From assembly GCA_016178055.1 (NCBI GenBank), contig JACOUC010000013.1, forward strand, positions 1 through 49,367: a stretch of DNA of 49,367 bases. The letters are read 5' to 3'. Below the pieces are notes generated by a model, which made no database searches, was not told the origin of the DNA, and saw nothing but the letters and a program-made list of their open reading frames with translations. A program made the translations under genes and the position numbers. Within the stretch, counting starts at the first letter, position 1. Each line of letters starts with the position of its first letter. Below are positions 1 through 8,681 of this stretch, piece after piece. This stretch comes from Chlamydiota bacterium. Lineage in GTDB: Bacteria > Auribacterota > JACPWU01.

Positions 1-161
1 CGGTCGTCAATCTCCTTCCCTCTGGCTTCACTCGGTTCGTTGCCTCTCCAAGTGCAGAGTTCAGTTCTGAGTCGGTGGTTAGCCTTTACTCAGGCTCCTT
101 ATTTCGGCTTGCTTTTGTTGGCTTGCTTGGCGCACTAAACCTTAAACTTTGGACCTTAAAC
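1..161. other. Window edge without a recognisable gene
   Basis: I see no supported coding region here. The stretch contains loosely repeated words (GGCTTGCTT-like, TTGGCTTGC) and then TTTAAGGT-type words near 135-160 that belong to the word repeats found elsewhere in the window. It lies beyond the 3' end of the minus-strand xer gene. The gene to the left, if any, is outside the window. Confidence 0.4.
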
Positions 162-189
162 TTCAACCCCGTCGCATGACGGGGTTGAA
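162..189. repeat. Perfect hairpin 3' of the xer gene
   Basis: Two 12-base arms (TTCAACCCCGTC at 162-173 and its exact complement at 178-189) surround the loop GCAT. TTTAAGGT-type words lie next to it. A shorter version with the same CCCCGT/ACGGGG stem and the same neighbouring words occurs at 23924-23966, so this is a repeat family. No T-run follows on the minus strand, so a classical intrinsic terminator is not supported, although a 3'-UTR role is possible. Confidence 0.75.
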
Positions 190-229
190 CCATTTTTACA
201 TTTTTCACTTTACATTTTTCATTGTTTTA

Positions 230-1105
230 TCACGCCCTTGGATGCGCCTGATCATAGACCTTCTTTAATCTTTCAGCCGTCACATGGGTATAAATCTGAG
301 TGGTGGAAAGATTTTGATGACCTAAAATCTCCTGTACCGCTCTTAAATCTGCTCCACGATCCAGCATATGCGTGGCACAACTGTGACGAAGGGTATGAGG
401 AGTGACATGCTGAAGAAGTCCGGCCGAAAGCACATATTTTTTGACCATTCTTTCAACACTTCGGCTCGAAAGCCGTTCATAAAATCTATTTACAAAAAGG
501 GCCTGAGAACGAATCGCCCCTCGTTCCACCAAATATTTTTTTAAGGCCTGAAGTCCTATTTTTCCTATCGGAACCAGTCTTTCCTTTTTTCCTTTCCCAC
601 GAACCTTTGCCAACTCACTTCCAAAATCAACATCATCCAAATGAAGGGAAGTCAGTTCACTCACCCGAATACCTGCTCCATAGAGAAATTCTAAAATAGC
701 TTTATCACGAAGCGCCATCCAATCCGAACCTTGAACAACATTCAGTAGACGAGTCATATCGTCCACCGCTAAAAATGAGGGAAGAGAACGTTTCCCCATG
801 GGTGAAGCAACAAAGCGCATAGGATTTACGGAAAGATGCCCTTCCCTCCACAGATATTTAAAAAAACTTTTAAGAGCAGCCACTTTTCGAATCATCGAAG
901 AACGTGCATAATTTTTCTTTTGAAGATCGCCCAGGAATCTTCGAACATCAAAATGTTGCACTTGCTTCCATTGAATCGTTTGAGCATTCTTCTCCAAGAA
1001 CTTAACGAATTGATTTAAATCTCTTCTGTAGTTGGACAGGGTGTGCTCGGAGGCGTTTCTCTCGGCCGACAGATATTTGAAGAAGCGCTCGAGTGATTCA
1101 TTCAT
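230..1105 (-). CDS. xerC: Tyrosine site-specific recombinase, XerC/XerD type
   Basis: This 291-residue protein has the normal length of XerC/XerD, which resolve chromosome dimers at dif before cell division. Residues 1-85 form the SAM-like core-binding domain and 105-285 the catalytic domain. The tyrosine-recombinase residues are present: Arg147 (AGIRVSEL), Lys171 (RGKGKKERL), His237 and Arg240 (HTLRHSCATHML), His263 (LGHQNLS) and the nucleophile Tyr272 (TQIYTHV). It starts 18 bases after the topA stop, so the two are probably cotranscribed. The sequence alone does not separate XerC from XerD or from an integron-type integrase. No attC array or integrase extension is visible, and the housekeeping context favours Xer. 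Confidence 0.9.
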   Translation of the reverse strand: MNESLERFFKYLSAERNASEHTLSNYRRDLNQFVKFLEKNAQTIQWKQVQHFDVRRFLGDLQKKNYARSSMIRKVAALKSFFKYLWREGHLSVNPMRFVASPMGKRSLPSFLAVDDMTRLLNVVQGSDWMALRDKAILEFLYGAGIRVSELTSLHLDDVDFGSELAKVRGKGKKERLVPIGKIGLQALKKYLVERGAIRSQALFVNRFYERLSSRSVERMVKKYVLSAGLLQHVTPHTLRHSCATHMLDRGADLRAVQEILGHQNLSTTQIYTHVTAERLKKVYDQAHPRA

Positions 1106-1123
1106 AAAAATAGATTCGCAAAT

Positions 1124-3295
1124 TTAAAGACGCCCTTCTATTCCGTCCCCGGTCCCCGGTCCCTGATCTGGGGTCTGGGGTCCCTCAGAAGAAGTTTCTT
1201 CGCTGGATTTTTCAGGGCCTTGAATTTGTTTAAGATCCCAAGTCGTAAAATCACATTCCGGGTAGCGGGTGCAGCCAAAAAAGGTTCTTCCCTTTTTAGA
1301 GCGCCTCTTAACAATTTTTCCAGTACATCCGGGCTTCGTACAAGCAATCCCTGTATCAATCGACTTGATATTACGGCACTTTGGAAAACCTGAACAAGCC
1401 AGAAATTTCCCATAACGTCCGGTACGAATCACCATCATTGAACCGCACTTTTCACAGACCTGATCCGTTGGAATGGGTTCTTGCTTCACAGTCGGAATAT
1501 TTTTAGAGGCCTTTTCAACTGTTTGAATAAAGGGCTTATAAAACTCTTCCAATAAATGAGCCCCATTTTCCTCTCCTTCTTCAACTCGATCTAAATCCCC
1601 TTCCATTTTTGCAGTAAATTCAATATCCATAATGGTCGGGAAGTGCTCGGTTAAAATTTTCGTCACCGTAAAGCCCAACTCGGTTGGCATTAACTTTGCA
1701 CGATCCTTTATCACATAATCCCGCTTTAAAATGGTCTGAATAATCGGCGCATAGGTACTCGGACGCCCAATTTCCCTCTCCTCTAAAGCCTTTACCAAAC
1801 TTGCCTCATTGTAACGCGGAGGAGGTTTTGTAAAATGCTGATTAGGTTTTAATTGATCCAAAATCAATTTTTCTCCCACCGCAAAACTTGGAAGAATGAC
1901 TTCTTTTTCTTTCTTTTCTTTATCCTCCTTGTCCGTATCTTCTTCCTCTTCCCCTTTCGGTTCCTCCAAAACCAGATAACCTGGGAAAAGAACTTCAGAG
2001 CCCGAAGATTTAAAAAGATAAGGGGCCTTTTCCAACTGATCTAGATTTTTTGGGTCTAATCCCACTGAAATTTCTACGGTATGAACCTTTAAACGAGCCG
2101 GAGACATTTGGCTTTGTAGGAAACGCCTCCAAATGAGTCGATAGAGTTTATATTGATCCCCTGTAAGATAGCCTTTAATTTTGTCAGGCTCTTTCTGAAC
2201 GAAGGAAGGTCGAATCGCTTCATGGGCCTCTTGAGCCCCTTTCTTACTTTTATACACATTGGGAGTTTCCGGCAAATATTCCTTTCCGAAACGTCCCGCG
2301 ACATACGCTTGGGCCTCATTAAAAGCCTCTTGAGAAATATGATAAGAATCGGTTCTCATATAGGTGATTAATCCGACGCTCTCTTCATCGCCTAATTCAA
2401 TTCCCTCATAAAGTTCCTGAGCAATTTTCATGGTCTTATAAACTGGAAATCGTAGAGTATTAGCAGCGGCCTGCTGTAATTGACTGGTGATAAAGGGTGG
2501 ATAGGCCTTTTGGGTTTTATCCTTGCTTTCGACATTTGCGACAAAGAATGTACTTTTAAGAGATTCAAGATCCGCCACAATCTCATGAGCTTTTTTAGAA
2601 TCAGGGATCTCGATTTTTTCTCCCTTAATCCGATCGAGTTTTGCTTCGAAAACCGATTCTTGAGGGTTTTTCTTTAGAAGCGCCTCGATGGACCAAAATT
2701 CTTTAGAAATAAAACTTTTAATTTCTTCTTCGCGATCACAAACCAAACGAACGGCAACCGATTGAACACGTCCAGCCGAAAGACCCTTTCCCACTTTTCT
2801 CCATAGGAGGGGACTAATTTTATATCCAACCATACGATCCAAAATTCGACGGGCTTGCTGGGAATCCACCCGATGCATATTAATTTCCCTCGGATGTTTA
2901 AAGGCCTCTAAAACAGCACTCTTTGTAATTTCATTAAAACTCACCCGCTGGATTTTCTTCTGTGATTTATCGGTCAAAATTTCAGATAAATGCCAGGCAA
3001 TGGCCTCCCCTTCCCGATCAGGATCAGGCGCTAGGAAAATCTCAGCACATTGATCAGCAGCCGTTTTCAATTCAGACACAATTTTTTTCCGAGCAACCAA
3101 AACTCGATACTGAGGAATAAAACCATGCTCAACATCAACGCCAAATTTACTGGTAGGTAAATCCCGAACATGCCCCATCGAGGCCTTGACTTGAAAATGA
3201 CTTCCTAAAATTTTATTAATGGTCTTGGCCTTAGCAGGAGACTCTACGATGACCAGAGCCCCTTCAGTTTTTACCTTATTCTCACGACTTGCCAC
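1124..3295 (-). CDS. topA: DNA topoisomerase I
   Basis: This type IA topoisomerase of 723 residues relaxes negative supercoils. The N-terminal TOPRIM domain contains the metal-binding DPDREGE at 91-97. The active-site tyrosine is Tyr312 in TYMRTDSY. Two C-terminal four-cysteine zinc fingers begin near residues 614 and 652 (CEKCG..CSGFPKC and CTKPGC..GCTRYPEC). A Glu/Asp/Lys-rich low-complexity insert lies in the middle of the protein (EEEEDTDKEDKEKKEKE). The last ~17 residues (PQTPDQGPGTGDGIEGRL) are encoded by GGGACCGGGGAC-type word repeats and look like a repeat-derived tail rather than family sequence. It lies upstream of xer on the same strand and downstream of dprA, a common neighbourhood. 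Confidence 0.97.
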   Translation of the reverse strand: MASRENKVKTEGALVIVESPAKAKTINKILGSHFQVKASMGHVRDLPTSKFGVDVEHGFIPQYRVLVARKKIVSELKTAADQCAEIFLAPDPDREGEAIAWHLSEILTDKSQKKIQRVSFNEITKSAVLEAFKHPREINMHRVDSQQARRILDRMVGYKISPLLWRKVGKGLSAGRVQSVAVRLVCDREEEIKSFISKEFWSIEALLKKNPQESVFEAKLDRIKGEKIEIPDSKKAHEIVADLESLKSTFFVANVESKDKTQKAYPPFITSQLQQAAANTLRFPVYKTMKIAQELYEGIELGDEESVGLITYMRTDSYHISQEAFNEAQAYVAGRFGKEYLPETPNVYKSKKGAQEAHEAIRPSFVQKEPDKIKGYLTGDQYKLYRLIWRRFLQSQMSPARLKVHTVEISVGLDPKNLDQLEKAPYLFKSSGSEVLFPGYLVLEEPKGEEEEDTDKEDKEKKEKEVILPSFAVGEKLILDQLKPNQHFTKPPPRYNEASLVKALEEREIGRPSTYAPIIQTILKRDYVIKDRAKLMPTELGFTVTKILTEHFPTIMDIEFTAKMEGDLDRVEEGEENGAHLLEEFYKPFIQTVEKASKNIPTVKQEPIPTDQVCEKCGSMMVIRTGRYGKFLACSGFPKCRNIKSIDTGIACTKPGCTGKIVKRRSKKGRTFFGCTRYPECDFTTWDLKQIQGPEKSSEETSSEGPQTPDQGPGTGDGIEGRL
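1144..1184. repeat. GGTCCCCGGTCC-type word repeat inside the topA 3' end
   Basis: On the plus strand, copies of CCCCGGTCCC alternate with TCTGGGGTC. On the coding strand these become GACCCCAGA and GGGACCGGGGAC words. The run covers the codons for the extreme C-terminus of TopA and stops just before its stop codon, so the repeat has been absorbed into the reading frame. Confidence 0.7.
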
Positions 3296-3316
3296 TTCTT
3301 ACCCCTTTCTTTAACT

Positions 3317-3367
3317 GGGTCGCCGTTTACCGGTCGCCTGTCACCGGTTACTGGAGACGGGTGACAA
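3317..3367. repeat. GTCACCGGT-type word repeat between topA and dprA
   Basis: Degenerate alternation of GTTTACCGGTC, CTGTCACCGGTTAC and GGAGACGGGTGAC words forms an imperfect palindrome in the 223-base gap upstream of topA. The rest of the gap (3368-3518) is AT-rich with no gene. Confidence 0.6.
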
Positions 3368-3518
3368 CAAAGCTTATAGCTTATCTTAATTTTTATCCAC
3401 AGAATCTCTTAGACCTCATGCTTTTTCATACAAAGATTATAACATAACTGTTTTTCCTAGAATTGGATCGAACTATTCTTTAGAGGCTAAAATCAATCGT
3501 TCAATTTTAAGAAATTAT

Positions 3519-4634
3519 TTATTTCTGTAGACGATGGACCGTGGACTGTGGACTGTTTTTTATATAATATTTCCCAGGGAGTTGTTTCACAAAATGTCTT
3601 AATTCCAAGCCAAAGAGCAAAGACAAAAGCCGTGAAGTTTCAAATTTTACATGACGAGCAAGTTCATCCACGCTGACAGGTTCAGAATTCAAACCCCTTA
3701 AAATGCTTTTTTCTTCCTCAGTCAAGGAAGCTTCTATAAGAGTTTCATCCTTCTCTACAGTGATCTCTATTCCCAATTCTTCCAAAATATCTTCTACACT
3801 CTGAACCAATTTTGCCCCCTCTTTAATTAATCCTAAGGTTCCTGAGGCAGAAGGAATATCAATTCTTCCTGGAACTGCAAAAACAGAGCGGCCCTGTTCC
3901 AGAGCAAGACTCGCTGTAATGAGAGAACCACTTCGCCTGGCCGCTTCAACCACAACAACCCCTAGAGATAAACCACTGATCATACGATTTCGTTTCGGAA
4001 AATTGGCTCCCAATGGAGGAACTTCAGAAGGAAATTCAGTGACGACACAACCCCGCTCAAGAATAGAATCACTTAAAAATCGATTCTCCTGGGGGTAAAA
4101 ATGACGCATACCACACCCCATCACCCCCACTGTGACCCCTTTTGCTGCTAATGCCCCTTGATGGGCATGGGTATCAATCCCGCGAGCCAATCCACTCACG
4201 ACTGCGAATTGATAAGAAGCAAGTTGAAACGCTAGGCGATAAGCCGTTTGATTTCCATAGAGAGTGGATGAGCGGGCTCCCACCAAGGCAATCGATAAAA
4301 CACCTTTGAAAGGATTCTTTCCTTTGAGATAAAGAAGCGGTGGAGGATCATAAATTTGGCTCAACAAGGATGGATAATCTGACTCCCAAAGACTCATCAC
4401 CTGAATCTTTTCTTGAAATATAAAATCTAACTCTTTCTTCCAGTCTATTTTTTGAGGGGCTTCCAAAATCCGAGAAGCGATGTCTAAACGAAGCTCGAGA
4501 TTCTGTGACAATGTTTCTGCCTTTGCACCAAAAACATCAACAACATTGGGGAAAAATGCTTTGACTTTCCGAAGGGAGACGGGCCCAACTCCTGGAGTCA
4601 TGTTGAGTAAAATAAGGGCTTCTTTTTCAGTCAT
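3519..4634 (-). CDS. dprA: DNA processing protein DprA
   Basis: DprA loads RecA on incoming single-stranded DNA during natural transformation. The 371-residue protein has a SAM-like N-terminus (LNMTPGVGPVSLRKV), a central Rossmann-like nucleotide-binding domain with GARSSTLYGN, VSGLARGIDTHAHQGAL and MGCGMRHFYPQEN, and a C-terminal winged helix (EEKSILRGLNSEPVSVDELA) at about 300-355. The final residues (SPQSTVHRLQK) are encoded by GGACTGTGGACC-type word repeats and are not family sequence. It is on the same strand as topA and xer. The start ATG follows the family N-terminus well. Confidence 0.95.
   Translation of the reverse strand: MTEKEALILLNMTPGVGPVSLRKVKAFFPNVVDVFGAKAETLSQNLELRLDIASRILEAPQKIDWKKELDFIFQEKIQVMSLWESDYPSLLSQIYDPPPLLYLKGKNPFKGVLSIALVGARSSTLYGNQTAYRLAFQLASYQFAVVSGLARGIDTHAHQGALAAKGVTVGVMGCGMRHFYPQENRFLSDSILERGCVVTEFPSEVPPLGANFPKRNRMISGLSLGVVVVEAARRSGSLITASLALEQGRSVFAVPGRIDIPSASGTLGLIKEGAKLVQSVEDILEELGIEITVEKDETLIEASLTEEEKSILRGLNSEPVSVDELARHVKFETSRLLSLLFGLELRHFVKQLPGKYYIKNSPQSTVHRLQK
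3533..3555. repeat. GGACTGTGGAC words forming the dprA 3' end
   Basis: Tandem GGACCGTGGACTGTGGACTG words on the plus strand overlap the last codons of dprA. On the coding strand they encode SPQSTVHRL. Confidence 0.6.
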
Positions 4635-4718
4635 AGAAGAATATGCCCACTAAATCCCACAGCTGTTTTCATAGTTGTTGCCAATGAAAATAACCCCTCC
4701 GATTTCCCTTTTTAATTT

Positions 4719-4834
4719 AAAATCCAAAAATCAAAATGCAAAATGACATATTTAAATTCAAAATTTCTAATGCTATTACAAAGGAAATATTTTAAATTTT
4801 ACATTGTCATTTTGATTTTTGATGTTTGAATTTT
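4719..4834. repeat. Intergenic palindromic repeat, conserved-centre family (reverse copy)
   Basis: The arms are built of AAATCAAAATGCAAAATGACA and TGTCATTTTGATTTTTGA words around a centre near 4765-4800. Read on the minus strand, the centre and right arm (ATTTCCTTTGTAATAGCATT, then AGAAATTTTGAATTT) match the copies at 16725-16853 and 43338-43464, so this copy is inverted relative to them. It fills most of the aroB-dprA gap. Confidence 0.8.
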
Positions 4835-4839
4835 CACAG

Positions 4840-5925
4840 TTATCTATGAATTTTTTCCAACGCATTTTTAACCAGTTTCGGTGAAACATCTTTGGACGGG
4901 AAAACCTCGCCAATTTTTTTCATCAAAACAAAGGTTAAAACCCCTTTTTTCTTTTTCTTGTCAGAGAAAAGATAAGGATAGACATCTCGGGCACGAGGTC
5001 TTTTGTAAGAAGTAGGAAGGCCATACAATTTCAAAAGATGAACCAGCCGATCAAATTCCTCTTCCCTCAGCACCCCTTTTTCCTTTGACATCCATGCAGC
5101 ACAAACCATTCCAATCGAAACAGCTTGACCATGCTTATACATGGAATACCCTGTTGAGGCTTCTAATGCATGGCCAAAGGTATGACCAAAATTGAGAATG
5201 GCTCTGAGAGAAGATTCTTTCTCGTCCTCTGACACGACATAGGCCTTCACTTTGGCGGATCGATGAATCATCCATTGTAAGGCCTCTGGGTCACGATCCA
5301 TGATCAGCCGAACATTTTTTTCCAAAAAATCAAAGAGCTCTACATCTTGAATCACTCCATACTTGACGACTTCCCCCAATCCTGAACGAAACTCTTCTTC
5401 ACTCAAGGAAGACAAAGTACTGACATCGGCCAAAACCAAACGAGGTTGATGAAAAACGCCAACCAAATTTTTCCCTGCAGGGAGATTGACCCCAGTTTTC
5501 CCTCCAATACTGGCATCGACCTGAGCCAAGAGCGTAGTCGGGATTTGAACCACATCAATTCCCCTCATGTAAGTTCCAGCCACAAATCCAGCCAAATCTC
5601 CTACGACTCCTCCCCCCAAAGCAATCATAAAGGAACTTCGATCCAGATTACTATCCAACATCACCTGATAAACCTTTTCAGCCCATTCAAAAGTTTTAGA
5701 GATTTCGCCTTCAGGAACAAAAATGGGATAAACCCTGATCCGTTTTCTCTTAAGAGCAAGTAAAAGGGGCTCATTAAATAATCCAAATAATTTTTCATGA
5801 GTGACAAGAGCACACGAAGTTCCAAGACCTAAATGAGAAACAAGCTCATCGAGACGGCCTAATAAATCCTTCCCGACCATGACCTCATAACTGCGATGCC
5901 CCAAGTCTACTCTTACAATTTCCAC
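4840..5925 (-). CDS. aroB: 3-dehydroquinate synthase
   Basis: AroB converts DAHP to 3-dehydroquinate, the second step of the shikimate pathway, using NAD and zinc. The 361-residue protein has the NAD-binding GGGVVGDLAGFVAGTYMRG, the substrate loop PTTLLAQVDASIGGKTGVN and the metal-binding histidine region NFGHTFGHALE, with a second metal histidine in KHGQAVSIGM. The length is typical. It is on the same strand as aroK and aroE, so the region is a loose aromatic amino acid cluster. Confidence 0.97.
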   Translation of the reverse strand: MEIVRVDLGHRSYEVMVGKDLLGRLDELVSHLGLGTSCALVTHEKLFGLFNEPLLLALKRKRIRVYPIFVPEGEISKTFEWAEKVYQVMLDSNLDRSSFMIALGGGVVGDLAGFVAGTYMRGIDVVQIPTTLLAQVDASIGGKTGVNLPAGKNLVGVFHQPRLVLADVSTLSSLSEEEFRSGLGEVVKYGVIQDVELFDFLEKNVRLIMDRDPEALQWMIHRSAKVKAYVVSEDEKESSLRAILNFGHTFGHALEASTGYSMYKHGQAVSIGMVCAAWMSKEKGVLREEEFDRLVHLLKLYGLPTSYKRPRARDVYPYLFSDKKKKKGVLTFVLMKKIGEVFPSKDVSPKLVKNALEKIHR

Positions 5926-6034
5926 AATTTTTCCTTTTTAATTCTTCATTTTTAATTTTATTGCTGCACAGTAAATCTTCGTCTGTCTCTGGCAATTGAA
6001 AACGCATCTTCACTGTTAAGATTGTTTTGTCGTT

Positions 6035-6065
6035 CTCAGCCTTTTATCAACAAGGGCTGAGTTTT
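6035..6065 (+). terminator. Possible terminator-like hairpin between aroK and aroB
   Basis: CTCAGCC (6035-6041) pairs with GGCTGAG (6055-6061), and TTTT follows on the plus strand. Flanking genes run on the minus strand, where the hairpin has no following T-run, so its role is uncertain. Confidence 0.3.
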
Positions 6066-6085
6066 CCACGCAACAACATTATAGA

Positions 6086-6141
6086 AATATTTTAATTTTT
6101 GATTTGTCATTTTGATTTTTGATTTTTGATGTTTGGATTTT
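6086..6141. repeat. TTTTTGATTTTTGA word repeat at the aroK 3' end
   Basis: Tandem ATTTTTGATTTGTCATTTTG-type words overlap the final codons and stop of aroK. Only one arm of the usual palindrome is visible here. Confidence 0.65.
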
Positions 6142-6649
6142 TATAGTTATATTCCTTCGCCCATTCTAAAATGGTCTCTACAATATCATGAATTGACTTA
6201 TGCGTGGTATCAATCTGATTTGAAATTCTTCGATAAAAGGGTTGACGGGAAGCCCAAAGATCTTCAATTTTTTTGAGAGGTTCACTTCCTCTTAAAAGGG
6301 GACGGTCTTGACGATGCCGGGTCCGTTCAAAAATCGTCTGAATGCTTGCATTTAAGCAAATAGCTAAACCCCATTTTTCAAAATCTTCGATATTTTTGGG
6401 ATCTAAAATAGCCCCTCCTCCTGTGGAAACAACCCATCCCTCTTGAGAAATTAATTCCTTTACCAATTCTCGTTCCCGCTCTCTGAAATAGGGCTCCCCT
6501 TTTTTCTCGAAGATCTCTTCAATCCGAGATCCTTCTCTCTCTTCAATTAAGGCATCCATATCCGCCCAGCGAAGTCCAAGACGCCTTGCAAGGACGGGAG
6601 CCACAGCACTTTTTCCTGTACCCATGAAACCAAAAAGGACAATGTTCAT
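6107..6649 (-). CDS. aroK: Shikimate kinase
   Basis: Shikimate kinase phosphorylates shikimate at the 3-OH using ATP. The 180-residue protein begins with a P-loop (GFMGTGKSAVAP, Lys13) and carries DMDALIEE (shikimate-binding Asp32), the GGG shikimate loop (STGGGAILD) and the lid arginine region (TRHRQDRPLLRG). The length is typical apart from the last ~12 residues (YKNPNIKNQKSK), which are encoded by the AAATCAAAAATC-type intergenic word repeat. It lies between aroB and the prepilin peptidase on the same strand. Confidence 0.95.
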   Translation of the reverse strand: MNIVLFGFMGTGKSAVAPVLARRLGLRWADMDALIEEREGSRIEEIFEKKGEPYFRERERELVKELISQEGWVVSTGGGAILDPKNIEDFEKWGLAICLNASIQTIFERTRHRQDRPLLRGSEPLKKIEDLWASRQPFYRRISNQIDTTHKSIHDIVETILEWAKEYNYKNPNIKNQKSK

Positions 6650-6650
6650 A

Positions 6651-6750
6651 TTAGAAATTCAAAATTTAAAAGTCAAAATGCAAAATGAAGGAGTTCATTT
6701 ATTAAATCCCTCCTTAATTTTGACTTTTGATCTTTGATTTTTAAATTTAA
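6651..6750. repeat. Word-palindrome between aroK and the prepilin peptidase gene
   Basis: Arms of AAATTTAAAAGTCAAAATGC and TTTTGACTTTTGATCTTTGA words flank a centre containing AAGGAG..CTCCTT. It occupies essentially the whole gap between the two genes. Confidence 0.7.
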
Positions 6751-6772
6751 CCCGTTTAAAAATGGCCTGTCA

Positions 6773-7579
6773 TTAAACTCTAAAGTCATTCAAAAAACTC
6801 ATATACCAATCTAGAATACAATCTCCCCACATCATAAAAATAAAAACGCCCATCGAAAGAAAAGGGCCAAAAGGAATCCGACTCTCCATTTTTAGCTTTT
6901 TAAAAATAATAAACGCGATTCCAAAAATAGATCCCATGATTGAAGCAAGCATGATTGAGCAAAGAGCAGCCTTCCATCCTAACCAAGCACCGACCATACC
7001 CATCAATTTCACATCCCCTAGCCCCATCGCATCCTTCTTCATAAAAATCTTTCCAAGCCAGCCAATGAACCATAAAGATCCTGCACCTGCAAAGATCCCC
7101 AAAGCCAATTTTCCTAAAGAATCTAAGCGCGTAGCGGCATGAAGATGAGACGGAAAAAATAGCCCTAACACAACAGCCAAAAATAAAAAAAGATAAGTGA
7201 TTCCATCTGGAATAATATAAAAATCCCAATCAATCACTGTCACCACAATCAAGGCATAAGTCAGAAGAAGCCTTGCAACAATTTCAAGAATGGTGAGATT
7301 GGATTGAATCGATTCATTCCAGACCCAAAGTGTTAAAAGGGAGCTGATGGATTCAACCAAGGGATAACGAAATGAAATTTTTTCTTCACAAAATCGACAT
7401 CGTCCTGAAAGATTTAAATAACTGATAATGGGAATATTGTCATACCACGAAATAGTCCTGGAACAGCGAGGACAGTAGGACCGGGGCGTTATAATGGACC
7501 GCTCCCGCGGCAAGCGATAAATACACACATTCAAAAAACTTCCGATACACGCACCCAAAAATAAAAGAATAAGAATCAT
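6773..7579 (-). CDS. pilD: Prepilin peptidase / N-methyltransferase (type IV pilus or type II secretion)
   Basis: This 268-residue inner-membrane aspartyl protease cleaves type IV prepilin leaders and methylates the new N-terminus. The N-terminal cytoplasmic domain has the paired CxxC zinc site (CPRC and CRFC at about 38-75) expected for methyltransferase activity. Catalytic aspartates are in VIDWDFYIIPDG and the GLGDVKLMG motif. Several hydrophobic segments cover the rest. It implies that the organism makes pili or a type II system, although no such structural genes are in this window. It sits inside the aro cluster without an obvious functional link. Confidence 0.93.
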   Translation of the reverse strand: MILILLFLGACIGSFLNVCIYRLPRERSIITPRSYCPRCSRTISWYDNIPIISYLNLSGRCRFCEEKISFRYPLVESISSLLTLWVWNESIQSNLTILEIVARLLLTYALIVVTVIDWDFYIIPDGITYLFLFLAVVLGLFFPSHLHAATRLDSLGKLALGIFAGAGSLWFIGWLGKIFMKKDAMGLGDVKLMGMVGAWLGWKAALCSIMLASIMGSIFGIAFIIFKKLKMESRIPFGPFLSMGVFIFMMWGDCILDWYMSFLNDFRV

Positions 7580-7594
7580 GGCTACTCCAAAAAA

Positions 7595-7712
7595 CAGTTC
7601 AAGGTTTAAAGTTTAAAGTTCAAAGTTAAAAAAGTCTTTCTGTTTTTGCCTCGAGCCTCGAGCCTCCAGCCGTTTTTATGCTTTTCCTCTTTAAACCTTA
7701 AACTTTAAACTG
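7595..7712. repeat. TTTAAAGTTTAAGG palindrome with a GCCTCGAGCC core
   Basis: The left arm (AAGGTTTAAAGTTTAAAG, 7601-7618) and right arm (TTTAAACCTTAAACTTTAAA, 7691-7710) are inverted. Between them lie tandem CCTCGAGCCTCGAGCC words. The right arm runs into aroE and encodes its last residues. The CGAGCC words recur inside wzt at 36391-36468. Confidence 0.8.
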
Positions 7713-8554
7713 TTTTTTAACGCCTTTCTCATTACCTCTATCGGAGCCCGTCTTCCCGTCCAAATCTGAAAGGACAACGCCCCTTGATACAGAAGCATAT
7801 TCATTCCTCCTGAAGCTCGACAACCTCGAGCAATCGCCTCTCGTATCCATGTTGTTTCAGATGGATTGTAGATTAAATCATAAACATAAGTCCTGGGATC
7901 AAGCCAGTTCGGAGAAATGGGCATGGGATCGTCTTTCGCCATTCCTAAACTCGTGGCATTGACAACACAATCAGCCGCTCCAATTTCAGTACGACTTTCG
8001 GTACTTCCTAAAACACATCCGGTCACTTCAATTTCCGGAAAATGCACTTTAAGATGCCGGATTAAAATTTTGAGACGAATTTCACTACGGTTCAGAATGC
8101 TGATCGAGCGAACTCGCGATAGGGCTCCTTGAACGGCCACCGCTCGAGCGGCTCCCCCTGCTCCGATCACCAATAAACGAGCATTTTTAAGAGATCTCCC
8201 CCACCCTTCCTCCAACGCCTTTTTAAAGCCCTGGACATCGGTATTAAAGCCAATGAGCCTGCCATCCTCATTCTTAATGGTATTCACAGCCCCAACCTGA
8301 GCCGCCTCGGGACTGAGCTCATCAAGCCAATGACACACCTTCTCCTTATAAGGAATAGTGACATTCACGCCATTCAGATGAAGAGCACGAAGAGCTTCAA
8401 TCGCCTTTTTTAAATCATCAGGAAGAATTTGAAAAGCAAGATAAACCCCATCCATTTTTAAATACTGGAAGGCCGCATGATGCATGGCTGGAGAAGCCGT
8501 GTGACGAATCGGAAAACCAAAGATACCACAGATGTATTTTTTTTGAAGCATCAT
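7691..8554 (-). CDS. aroE: Shikimate dehydrogenase (NADP+)
   Basis: AroE reduces 3-dehydroshikimate to shikimate with NADPH. The 287-residue protein has the shikimate-binding SPAMHHAAF, the catalytic lysine in NVTIPYKEKV, the NTDVQGF motif and an NADP Rossmann loop (VIGAGGAARAVAV). The C-terminal GMNMLLYQGALSFQIW helix is intact. The last residues (NSLKFKV) come from the TTTAAAGTTTAAGG word repeat, which also supplies the stop codon. The start ATG is preceded by a second ATG one codon upstream; either could be used. Confidence 0.96.
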   Translation of the reverse strand: MMLQKKYICGIFGFPIRHTASPAMHHAAFQYLKMDGVYLAFQILPDDLKKAIEALRALHLNGVNVTIPYKEKVCHWLDELSPEAAQVGAVNTIKNEDGRLIGFNTDVQGFKKALEEGWGRSLKNARLLVIGAGGAARAVAVQGALSRVRSISILNRSEIRLKILIRHLKVHFPEIEVTGCVLGSTESRTEIGAADCVVNATSLGMAKDDPMPISPNWLDPRTYVYDLIYNPSETTWIREAIARGCRASGGMNMLLYQGALSFQIWTGRRAPIEVMRKALKNSLKFKV

Positions 8555-8573
8555 GAAAAACCCATATAAAAAT

Positions 8574-8680
8574 ATTGCGGATTGCGGATTTCGAATTGCG
8601 GATTTAAGGAGGTTATTTATTTAAAATCCGTTCTGTCTTTGCTTTTCACTCCGCAATTCGCAATCCAAAATCCGCAATTC
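8574..8680. repeat. CGGATTGCGGATTTCG word palindrome
   Basis: ATTGCGGATTGCGGATTTCG words (8574-8603) face CCGCAATTCGCAATCC and AAAATCCGCAATTC words (8651-8680) across an AT-rich centre. The right arm ends one base before the leuA stop codon. A related copy lies at 14871-14969. Confidence 0.8.
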
Positions 8681-8681
8681 T

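Noticed and set aside
162-189. Intrinsic terminator for xer
   Set aside because: The hairpin is perfect, but no T-run follows it on the minus strand and the same hairpin recurs elsewhere as part of a repeat family.
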